Source of the DNA: Sedimenticola sp.
GTDB lineage: Bacteria; Pseudomonadota; Gammaproteobacteria; Chromatiales; Chromatiaceae
Reading direction: 5' to 3'
Length of the DNA stretch: 41,897 bases
NCBI GenBank assembly: GCA_027008705.1
Contig: JALVEB010000032.1
Coordinates: 1 to 41,897, forward strand
Part shown: positions 22,100 through 29,240 of the stretch, in pieces
How positions within the stretch are numbered: the first letter of the stretch is position 1
Layout of the letters: each line of letters starts with the position of its first letter
The notes under the pieces: generated by a model
Told to the model about the DNA's origin: nothing
The model's database searches: none
Seen by the model: the letters and a program-made list of their open reading frames with translations, nothing else
Made by a program: the position numbers and the translations under genes

Positions 22100-23932
22100 A
22101 TGCAAGACAAGAGTATTCCATATGCCTCCGATATCGATTCCGGGCGACGGCGTTTCGTCACCGGAATCGCCGCGGGCGGGGCCCTGGCCGGGCTGGGTCT
22201 GGCCGGAAAAGCCTTTGCCGAAACCCGCCCGTCGAACGGCCCGGTGACGCTGCGCGGCACCCGCTTCGAGCTGTCGATCGAGCCGACGCTGGTCAATTTC
22301 ACCGGCCGTTCGCGGGTCGCCACGGCGGTCAACGGCAGCGTCCCGGCGCCGCTGTTGCGTTGGAAAGAGGGCGACCAGGTCACGCTGAACGTCACCAATC
22401 GCCTCGCCGAGGACAGCTCGATCCATTGGCATGGCATCATCCTGCCGAGCGAGATGGATGGCGTGCCCGCTATCAGCAACGGTTTTCATGGCATCAAGCC
22501 GGGGGAAACCTTCCACTACCGATTCGATGTCGCGCAGAGCGGCACCTACTGGTATCACAGCCATTCCGGTTTTCAGGAGCAGACCGGCACCTACGGGCCG
22601 ATCGTCATCGACCCGATCGAGCCGGAGCCTTTCTCTTATGACCGCGACTACGTCGTCATGCTGTCGGACTGGAGCGACGAGAACCCGGCCGACATCTACC
22701 ACAAGCTGAAGAAGCTCAGCGACTACTACAACTTCCGCGAACGCACAGTGGCGGACCTCTTCTCCGAGATCCGCGAGAAGGGCATCCGGCGGGTCTGGAA
22801 CGAGCGTGCGATGTGGAACCAGATGCGCATGAGCGATCGCGACATCTCCGACGTCACCGGATACACCTACACCTTCCTGATGAACGGTCATCCCCCGGCC
22901 GGGGGATGGACCGGCCTGTTCCGGCGCGGCGAGAAGCTGCGCCTGCGCTTCATCAACGGCGCGGCGATGACCTTCTTCGATGTCCGCATCCCGGGTCTGA
23001 CGATGACCGTCGTCGCCGCCGACGGCCAATACATCGAGCCGGTCAGCGTCGACGAGTTCCGCATCGGCGTCGCGGAAACCTACGATGTCATCGTCGAGCC
23101 GAAGGACGATCGCGCTTATGCCGTCTTCGCCCAGGCGATCGACCGCTCCGGCTATGCCTTCGGCAACCTGACCCCGGATATCTCGCTGAAGGCCGGAGTG
23201 CCGGAGATGGATCCGGCGCCCCTGTTGTCCCATACCGATATGGGCATGGGCATGATGCACATGGGGCATGGCGGCATGAACCATGAGATGGGCGGGATGA
23301 CTCACGACATGAGCGGCATGGGGCACGCGATGCCGGGCATGGGCGCAACGGCCCCCGAGGCCCGGCCCGGCAAGCCGTCGATGGGGAGCGGCAAGGCCGG
23401 TTTCGGCAGCCGCCGGCCCGTCGTGCACGCGCCGACCGAGTATGGCCCGCAGGTCGATATGCGCGCCGATGGCGCGGCCTATCGCCTCGACGATCCCGGC
23501 GTGGGCCTGCGCCGGCTGAATCGCAAGATCCTGACTTATGCCGATCTGTTCAACCTGCGGAAGACCCCCGATCCGCGGGAGCCGGAGCGAGAGATTCAGC
23601 TCCACCTGACCGGCAACATGAGTCGCTATATGTGGTCCGTCAACGGCGTCAAATTCGCCGATGCCGAACCGCTGCGCTTCAAGTACGGCGAGCGGCTGCG
23701 CATCACCCTGGTCAATGACACCATGATGAACCATCCGATTCATCTGCACGGCATGTGGTCCGACCTGGAAACCGGCGATCCGGACCGCATACCGCGCAAG
23801 CATACCGTCATCGTCCAGCCCGGCGCCAAGATCAGCTACCTGGTGACCGCCGATGCCATGGGAGGTTGGGCCTACCACTGCCATCTGCTCTATCACATGC
23901 TGGGCATGTTCCGCAAAGTCGAAGTCGCATGA
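22100..23932 (+). CDS. copA: copper resistance multicopper oxidase (Tat-exported CopA)
   Basis: Tat motif GRRRFVTGIAAGGALAGLG; HWHGIILP, WYHSHSGFQEQTG, HPIHLHGMW, YHCHLLYHMLGMFR copper motifs; Met/His-rich insert DMGMGMMHMGHGGMNHEMGGMTHDMSGMGHAMPGMG. Confidence 0.97.
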   Translation: MQDKSIPYASDIDSGRRRFVTGIAAGGALAGLGLAGKAFAETRPSNGPVTLRGTRFELSIEPTLVNFTGRSRVATAVNGSVPAPLLRWKEGDQVTLNVTNRLAEDSSIHWHGIILPSEMDGVPAISNGFHGIKPGETFHYRFDVAQSGTYWYHSHSGFQEQTGTYGPIVIDPIEPEPFSYDRDYVVMLSDWSDENPADIYHKLKKLSDYYNFRERTVADLFSEIREKGIRRVWNERAMWNQMRMSDRDISDVTGYTYTFLMNGHPPAGGWTGLFRRGEKLRLRFINGAAMTFFDVRIPGLTMTVVAADGQYIEPVSVDEFRIGVAETYDVIVEPKDDRAYAVFAQAIDRSGYAFGNLTPDISLKAGVPEMDPAPLLSHTDMGMGMMHMGHGGMNHEMGGMTHDMSGMGHAMPGMGATAPEARPGKPSMGSGKAGFGSRRPVVHAPTEYGPQVDMRADGAAYRLDDPGVGLRRLNRKILTYADLFNLRKTPDPREPEREIQLHLTGNMSRYMWSVNGVKFADAEPLRFKYGERLRITLVNDTMMNHPIHLHGMWSDLETGDPDRIPRKHTVIVQPGAKISYLVTADAMGGWAYHCHLLYHMLGMFRKVEVA

Positions 23933-23940
23933 GGAGCGCC

Positions 23941-24648
23941 ATGATGAAGAAATTCTCAGCTATTCTGGTCTCCCTCCTGTTGACGATCCATCTGGCGTGG
24001 GCCGGCGGCATGGAAGACGACCCCTTTCTCGCGATGTTCAAGCTCGACCAGTTCGAATGGCAGGATGCCGAAGGCGCCGACGCCCTGAGTTGGGATGCCC
24101 AGGCCTGGTTCGGCAAGGATCTGCACAAACTGTGGATCAAAACCGAGGGCGAGTTCATCGACGGTCAGGCCGAAGACGCCGAAGTCCAGCTGCTCTACAG
24201 CCGGGCCATCGCTCCGTACTGGGACCTTCAAGCGGGTTGGCGACGAGATATTCGTCCATCTCCCGAGCGTGACTGGTTCGCGCTCGGCGTCAAGGGGCTT
24301 GCGCCGTACTTCTTCGAGATCGACGCTCAACTGTTCGTCGGCGAAGCCGGTCGCCTCGGCGCGCGCTTCAAGGCCGAATACGAACTCCTGTTCACGCAGC
24401 GCCTGGTATTGACGCCGGAACTGGAACTGAACTGGTACTCCGGCGATGATCCCGGGCGCGGTCTGGGCAGCGGCCTTTCCGACGCCAGCCTCGGCTTGCG
24501 TCTGCGCTACGAAATCCGGCGCGAGTTCGCTCCCTATATCGGCGTTGAATGGTCACGCGTATTCGGCGCCACCGCCGATTTTACCGAGGCGGAAGGCGGC
24601 GACATCCAGGATACCCGGCTTGTCGCGGGCATCCGCGCCTGGTTTTAG
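23941..24648 (+). CDS. copB: copper resistance protein B, outer membrane
   Basis: Signal peptide, then MFKLDQFEWQ...ALSWDAQAWFGKDLHKLWIKTEGEFIDGQAEDAEVQLLYSRAIAPYWDLQAGWRRD; typical CopB; adjacent to copA. Confidence 0.95.
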   Translation: MMKKFSAILVSLLLTIHLAWAGGMEDDPFLAMFKLDQFEWQDAEGADALSWDAQAWFGKDLHKLWIKTEGEFIDGQAEDAEVQLLYSRAIAPYWDLQAGWRRDIRPSPERDWFALGVKGLAPYFFEIDAQLFVGEAGRLGARFKAEYELLFTQRLVLTPELELNWYSGDDPGRGLGSGLSDASLGLRLRYEIRREFAPYIGVEWSRVFGATADFTEAEGGDIQDTRLVAGIRAWF

Positions 24649-24731
24649 GCGCATTTTTTGTACCGGACGGGTACACTCGAAGCGGCCTCCCGACGGGAGG
24701 CCGAAACCACCGAAAATGAGGAGAACATTCC

Positions 24732-25292
24732 ATGAAAACATCGATTACACAGAGCGCATTGAGCGCGGCCCTGTTGCTCGCCATCGCGGCGGGCACCGCG
24801 AACGCCGACGAGGCGGTTTCCGCAGCCAGCGACGCCGCGACCACGGCCGGCCACGCCGCGAATGACGCCGCGCGGGCGGCGGGCGAGCGTGCCGCCGAGG
24901 CCGGCGGCGGCCAGGTCGCGAAGCCGGGCATGGGACCTGCCGGCATGCCGATGATGCAGGGCAATATGCCCGGCATGGGGCGCATGGGCATGCCGATGCC
25001 GGGCTACATGCCGGGCATGGGGCGCGGGGGCATGCCGATGGGGCGCGGCCCGATGGGTGGAGCGCCGCAAGCGGGCGAGCCCAACGGCGGCAATGCCAAC
25101 GCGCCGGGCAACCAGGGCATGACGCCTGGCATGGGACGAGGCATGCCGATGCGCGGTCCCGGCATGGGCATGGATCCCCGTCGGATGCGCGCGATGATGC
25201 AGATGAAACGCCAGCATATGCAACGCATGGAACAGCACCTCGCCAACATCGAGGCATTGTTGCGGGAGCTGGTGGAGCAGGGCAGGAAATAG
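24732..25292 (+). CDS. exported Met/Gly/Pro-rich protein with a C-terminal Met-rich helix; unknown function
   Basis: MKTSITQSALSAALLLAIAAGTANADEA signal peptide, repeated GMPM/PGMGR motifs, C-terminal MQMKRQHMQRMEQHLANIEALLRELVEQ; followed by a terminator. Confidence 0.8.
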   Translation: MKTSITQSALSAALLLAIAAGTANADEAVSAASDAATTAGHAANDAARAAGERAAEAGGGQVAKPGMGPAGMPMMQGNMPGMGRMGMPMPGYMPGMGRGGMPMGRGPMGGAPQAGEPNGGNANAPGNQGMTPGMGRGMPMRGPGMGMDPRRMRAMMQMKRQHMQRMEQHLANIEALLRELVEQGRK

Positions 25293-25321
25293 GCCGGATC
25301 GAACTCGCTTGCTGGTTTCCG

Positions 25322-25352
25322 CCGCCGGGGCCTGCGCTCCGGCGGTTTTTTT
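25322..25352 (+). terminator. Rho-independent terminator after the Met-rich gene
   Basis: CCGCCGG-ggcctgcgct-CCGGCGG-TTTTTTT. Confidence 0.88.
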
Positions 25353-25356
25353 GTGT

Positions 25357-25425
25357 ATAAATACACTCGCCGCCCATGAATTTTCGGCCACTGCGAGCGT
25401 CTCTCGCACCCGTGGGGCCAGGCGC
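25357..25425 (+). repeat. Dispersed repeat family 1, copy D (left core plus partial right core)
   Basis: TAAATACACTCGCCGCCCATGAATTTTCGGCCACTGCGAGCGTCTCTCGCACCCGTGGGGCCAGGCGCG; hairpin TGCGAG-cgtct-CTCGCA; end matches the right core of copy E. Confidence 0.87.
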
Positions 25426-25627
25426 GCACGGATTGCGCGATCCCGCTGAATCGCGCGCAAGGTCAACCGATTGCGTTTCGAGGCGTTGTTTCCTGGTGGA
25501 GGCGGAGAAGCTGCTCCGCCGATACGGAACCGGGGCCGGCGGGCGGACCGGGTTCCCGTTGGACGATGCGAACGGGGGCGCCGGGGGGATACGGTTCCCC
25601 GGAACTCATGGGGGCGGGCGTTTTGAT

Positions 25628-26146
25628 ATGGAAGCCTTTCTTGCCGGTGTCGAACGCCGGGCTTTTGTCATGGCGGAACTGGCGACCCACGATCGCGAAG
25701 AGGCGCTGGACCTGGTTCAGGACGCGATGCTCGTCTTCGCCAAGCGTTATGCGCGGCGTCCCCGGGAGGAATGGCCGCCCCTGTTCCATCGGATACTGCA
25801 AAACCGCATTCGTGACTGGTATCGGCGTCGTCATGGCCGTGGACGCTGGTGGGGGCGCCTGGGTTGGTCGGGTCGGGACGAGGAGGATACCGTCGACCCG
25901 ATCCAGCAGGCGCCCGACACCCATGCGGTCACCCCGGAACAGGCATTGCAGAACGACGAGACCCGGGAACGCATCGTACGAGCCGTGGGGCGATTGCCGG
26001 CACGTCAGCAACAAGCCTTTCTGCTGCGCGTATGGGAGGGTTTGGACGTGAAGCAGACGGCACGCGCGATGGGTTGCTCCAGTGGCAGTGTCAAGACCCA
26101 CCTGTCGCGCGCGATGGCTGCGCTGAGAAAGGAGTTGGGCGAATGA
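25628..26146 (+). CDS. RNA polymerase sigma factor, ECF/sigma-70 family
   Basis: EEALDLVQDAMLVFAKRY...WPPLFHRILQNRIRDWYRR...IVRAVGRLPARQQQAFLLRVWEGLDVKQTARAMGCSSGSVKTHLSRAMAALRKELGE. Confidence 0.92.
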   Translation: MEAFLAGVERRAFVMAELATHDREEALDLVQDAMLVFAKRYARRPREEWPPLFHRILQNRIRDWYRRRHGRGRWWGRLGWSGRDEEDTVDPIQQAPDTHAVTPEQALQNDETRERIVRAVGRLPARQQQAFLLRVWEGLDVKQTARAMGCSSGSVKTHLSRAMAALRKELGE

Positions 26147-26526
26147 GCGAATCCTCTTCGGAGGCTGACAAGATGGCGCTGACACGGGCGCTCGACGCCC
26201 GTGTCGAAGCGCTCGATGGCGAGGTCCTGGAACGGCTGCGACGCGCGCGTCGGCAAGCGGCGCGACAAGCCGATCGTTCCGTCAAACCCTGGTTTCCTCC
26301 TGCTGGTTTGCATTGGGCCGCCGGGGTCGCGGCGTTTGCCGTATTGGCGGTGGGTCTTGGCTTCTGGTGGCAGGCCGCGCGGCAGCCGCTGCCCGCCGCC
26401 CTGGACGATCTCGACGTATTGGCCGGCAGCGAGGATCTGAACCTGGTGCGCGACCTGGATTTCTACCTCTGGTTGGAACAGGACGCCGCGCTGGACGAGG
26501 GACAGCCGGCGCTCGACAAGACATGA
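26143..26526 (+). CDS. single-TM protein, DUF3619-like, probable anti-sigma-like partner
   Basis: ATGA overlap with the sigma gene; one TM (WAAGVAAFAVLAVGLGFWW), then ...LPAALDDLDVLAGSEDLNLVRDLDFYLWLEQD. Confidence 0.75.
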   Translation: MSESSSEADKMALTRALDARVEALDGEVLERLRRARRQAARQADRSVKPWFPPAGLHWAAGVAAFAVLAVGLGFWWQAARQPLPAALDDLDVLAGSEDLNLVRDLDFYLWLEQDAALDEGQPALDKT

Positions 26527-26765
26527 AGCGTGGCCTGGCGGCGGTCTGCATGCTGTTCCCCCTGTCCGCGTTGGGCCAGGAGCCAGCGGATACGCCGGGT
26601 ATCGAACTGTTGGAATACCTCGGGCAATGGCGGGACGATCCGGATGAGTCGGCGGGATGGACCGATCCGGTGGAACTCTACGCCGCCGGCATGCTGGGCG
26701 GGGCGGACGAGTCGCCTCGGCGGGAGTCCGCGCCGGTCACCGACAAGGAGCACGAAGCGCAATGA
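26523..26765 (+). CDS. small exported hypothetical protein of the sigma operon
   Basis: MKRGLAAVCMLFPLSALGQEPADTPGIELLEYLGQWRDDPDESAGWTDPVEL; overlapping start/stop on both sides. Confidence 0.7.
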   Translation: MKRGLAAVCMLFPLSALGQEPADTPGIELLEYLGQWRDDPDESAGWTDPVELYAAGMLGGADESPRRESAPVTDKEHEAQ

Positions 26766-27241
26766 TCCGTCTGCTGATAGTGATGTTGTTGATCCTGGCG
26801 TCTCCGAGCCGGGCCGCCGGAACGAGTTGGGGCGATCTCTCCCGCGCGCAACGCAAGGTGATCGGCCTGAGCGAGTCGCGTTGGGAAGCGCTGCCGGCCG
26901 CGCGCCGGGAACGCCTGCTGCGTGGCGCCGAACATTGGCTTGGGATGTCACCGGAGGAACGCCGGCGGGCGCGAAGGAACCTGCGCCTGTGGAAGGAGAT
27001 GACACCCGGGGAACGTCGTTTCGTGCGACGCAAGTTCAAGGAGTATCAGGCGCTCCCCGCGCGGAAGAAGGCGCGCTTGCGCCGCCTCAAGCGCTGGTTC
27101 CAGAACCTGCCTCCGGAAAGAAAACGGCGGATCCGCCAACGCTGGCGCCAGGCGAAAGACAAAAAGGCCCTGCTGCGAAAAGGCTTGCATCAGGCGCGGC
27201 GCAAGCGCGCCAGACAACCCCGCCCGGCGCAACGGCGGTAG
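26762..27241 (+). CDS. DUF3106-type exported basic protein
   Basis: Signal peptide and repeated W..LP..R..L/MSPEERRRARRNLRLWKEMTPGERRFVRRKFKEYQ...LPPERKRRIRQRWRQ. Confidence 0.82.
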   Translation: MIRLLIVMLLILASPSRAAGTSWGDLSRAQRKVIGLSESRWEALPAARRERLLRGAEHWLGMSPEERRRARRNLRLWKEMTPGERRFVRRKFKEYQALPARKKARLRRLKRWFQNLPPERKRRIRQRWRQAKDKKALLRKGLHQARRKRARQPRPAQRR

Positions 27242-27268
27242 ACGCGCGGCTCGCTTGTGAAGAACGCC

Positions 27269-27306
27269 CCGGCCCGGAAAGAACGGGGCCGGAGTCGGGG
27301 TCTTTT
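27269..27306 (+). terminator. Possible Rho-independent terminator of the sigma/DUF3106 operon
   Basis: CCGGCCC...GGGCCGG stem, nearby GGGG and TCTTTTC. Confidence 0.45.
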
Positions 27307-27354
27307 CTTGTGCAATCGCAAAACACAATGAAGTATTCGCACGAGGATGGAAAA

Positions 27355-27705
27355 ATGAAAAAACAGATCATCGCAAGCACCCTGTTATTGGCCTCTACCG
27401 CTGGGCTGGCCGACTGGGAAGACGTTTGGCGGAACCCCGACCTGAATACCGGCGTCAGCGCCTACCAGGGAGGCCCGGCGCGGGGCTATATCGAGCCGAC
27501 CTCAACCAGTCTCGATCGTGTCAGCCGGCAAAATCCGGACCTGTACACCGGTCAGGATCTCGCGAACGCAGTGGCGATTCCGGGCTTTTCCGGCCCCACC
27601 TCGCTGGACGTATTCGTTGCCGGCAATGCCGATAACTACTCCGGCGCGCCGGAACGGGGCATCGTGGTCGACGATCGCGGCGGGATGCTCGGGCAGAACC
27701 GCTGA
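27355..27705 (+). CDS. small exported protein with internal NPDLxTG repeats
   Basis: MKKQIIASTLLLASTAGLADWEDVWRNPDLNTGVSAY...QNPDLYTGQDLANAV...GNADNYSGAP; an in-frame ATG at 27328 is an alternative start. Confidence 0.72.
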   Translation: MKKQIIASTLLLASTAGLADWEDVWRNPDLNTGVSAYQGGPARGYIEPTSTSLDRVSRQNPDLYTGQDLANAVAIPGFSGPTSLDVFVAGNADNYSGAPERGIVVDDRGGMLGQNR

Positions 27706-27724
27706 GAACCACCAGGCGAGACGG

Positions 27725-28114
27725 TCAACCTTGAAGGAACCGCCTCAGCCTGGTCGGGTTCTGGGCGCCCAATGCGACTCCTTCCACCCGCCCGTCGCGA
27801 ATCATGACGAAGGTCGGGGTCGCGCGGATGTTCAAGCGGGCGGCGGCTTCCGGTTCCCGCTGGACGTCCAGCTTCCCGATCGCCAGACCCTCGGCGATCA
27901 TTTCATCGATCCGTGGGCTGATCGCCTTGCACGGCCCACAGTTCGGGCTGAACGCATAGACGATCACCGGACGGCGGGGGTCCAGCCGGCTCAGGCTGCC
28001 CGGCAGGCGGTCGATGCGCCCCCCCTTCATACGGCGCGCCTGGTACTGGATCCAGGCGGCGTTCAGCGCTATTGCAAGCACAAAGGCGATAATCAGATAG
28101 ACGTACCAAGGCAT
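27725..28114 (-). CDS. membrane-anchored thioredoxin-family protein
   Basis: MPWYVYLIIAFVLAIALNAAWIQYQ anchor; VIVYAFSPNCGPCKAISPRIDEM (CGPC), IRATPTFVMIRDG. Confidence 0.88.
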   Translation of the reverse strand: MPWYVYLIIAFVLAIALNAAWIQYQARRMKGGRIDRLPGSLSRLDPRRPVIVYAFSPNCGPCKAISPRIDEMIAEGLAIGKLDVQREPEAAARLNIRATPTFVMIRDGRVEGVALGAQNPTRLRRFLQG

Positions 28115-28242
28115 GTCGGATTCCTGCTCGCTGTAACGAACGGGGATGGTAACAGACCCTTGGATTCGCCGGGTCTTTTTCCTGTTAATGTGAAAATACA
28201 GTAGCCACTCAGCCAACCAGCGGAAATGATATTCATCAGGCA

Positions 28243-28288
28243 AGGCGTAGGCCCGGTCAAGCGCAGCGGATCGGGCAGCGGCGCTGCC
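28243..28288. repeat. REP-like double palindrome
   Basis: GCCCGGTC-AAGCGCAGCG-GATCGGGC (8 bp, one wobble), then GGCAGC-ggc-GCTGCC. Confidence 0.7.
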
Positions 28289-28291
28289 AAA

Positions 28292-28344
28292 TTGATGATT
28301 TTCATGATCTGGGGTGACGCCACCCCGCGTCATGAGCGCTGGCC
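28292..28344 (+). repeat. Dispersed repeat family 2, copy 2
   Basis: ttgatgattttcatgatctggggtgacgccaccccgcgtcatgagcgctggcc; 47/53 with 10467..10519. Confidence 0.9.
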
Positions 28345-28386
28345 CGCATTTCTCACCATCTACTGCGACGACCCAATGGCCCCCCC

Positions 28387-28465
28387 TGGCTGGCTTTCGC
28401 CCGGTCGAAGTGCTCGACATCGTGTCGGCTATGCCTGCGCGCGCCTCGGTCGCGAAAGCCAGCCA
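28387..28465. repeat. 14-bp perfect inverted repeat bracketing 51 nt
   Basis: TGGCTGGCTTTCGC (28387-28400) versus GCGAAAGCCAGCCA (28452-28465). Confidence 0.8.
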
Positions 28466-28550
28466 TGACGCACCCTGCATCCGTCTCGCTACGAACGCTG
28501 GTGAGAAACCCGGGCAAGGCGAAAAAAGCGAGGGCGATTCCAGCGCCGCT

Positions 28551-29009
28551 TCAGCTGAGCAGCAGCGAGACCGCGCGGGGCGTCCAATGGTCGTCGCCGA
28601 GCGCCGGGCGGCGCAGATCGTTCCACAAGCGGGCGATCTGTTCCAGCGACAGCGCGTTATCCTGAAACTCCCGTGCCTCGCGCCGCAGCGAGGCGAGGTA
28701 GTCCCGGTTACCGACCAGCTCGATCAGTTGTTCGATGCCCGCCAGCGTATGGCCACGGCTGCGCAGCGCGTCCAGCGCGTCTTCCAGCGACCGTTCCGAC
28801 AGCAGACTTCGCGCGAGCGCGCGCAAGGCTTCGTGGTCGTCCCGCGACTGGATGGGCGGCGTCAGTTCGGGCGGATTGGCGAACAGGCGGCGCATGTCGC
28901 CGACCACCTTGATCGTGGCTGGTGTGGCGAGATCGGGGTAGCTCTGATTCAGACGATCGAGCTGATCCACCGCGTTGACGATCGCGTTCTTTGGTTTGAG
29001 TCTGGCCAT
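28551..29009 (-). CDS. hypothetical protein
   Basis: MARLKPKNAIVNAVDQLDRLNQSYPDLATPATIKVVGDMRRLFANPPELTPPIQSRDDHEALRALARSLLSE...; alpha-helical, no recognised domain. Confidence 0.65.
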   Translation of the reverse strand: MARLKPKNAIVNAVDQLDRLNQSYPDLATPATIKVVGDMRRLFANPPELTPPIQSRDDHEALRALARSLLSERSLEDALDALRSRGHTLAGIEQLIELVGNRDYLASLRREAREFQDNALSLEQIARLWNDLRRPALGDDHWTPRAVSLLLS

Positions 29010-29142
29010 GACGGAAGCCCCGTGACGATGAGAATGGCGGTTGCGGCAGGGACGCATGGCGGGTATCGAAACCGTACTGCAACCCGTGCCTGGGTAGCGG
29101 CCGGCGGCGAGCCGGCTTGAGCGCCTCGTGGCTGATACCCGT

Positions 29143-29240
29143 CATAATGAATTGGGCTATGACTCGTTTCCGCGCCTGGCCCACGGGCGCGAGGATCGGT
29201 CTCGAAAACCCGATCATTCATCGGCGACGAGCATATTATT
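29143..29240 (-). repeat. Dispersed repeat family 1, copy E (fullest copy, both cores, about 100 bp)
   Basis: Reverse complement AATAATATGCTCGTCGCCGATGAATGATCGGGTTTTCGAGACCGATCCTCGCGCCCGTGGGCCAGGCGCGGAAACGAGTCATAGCCCAATTCATTATGA. Confidence 0.87.

Noticed and set aside
23260-23350. Met/His codon repeats in copA as a possible DNA repeat array
   Set aside because: Explained by the coding Met-rich copper-binding insert of CopA.
22055-23896. 613-aa minus-strand ORF over copA
   Set aside because: Antisense to an unmistakable multicopper oxidase; low-complexity composition.
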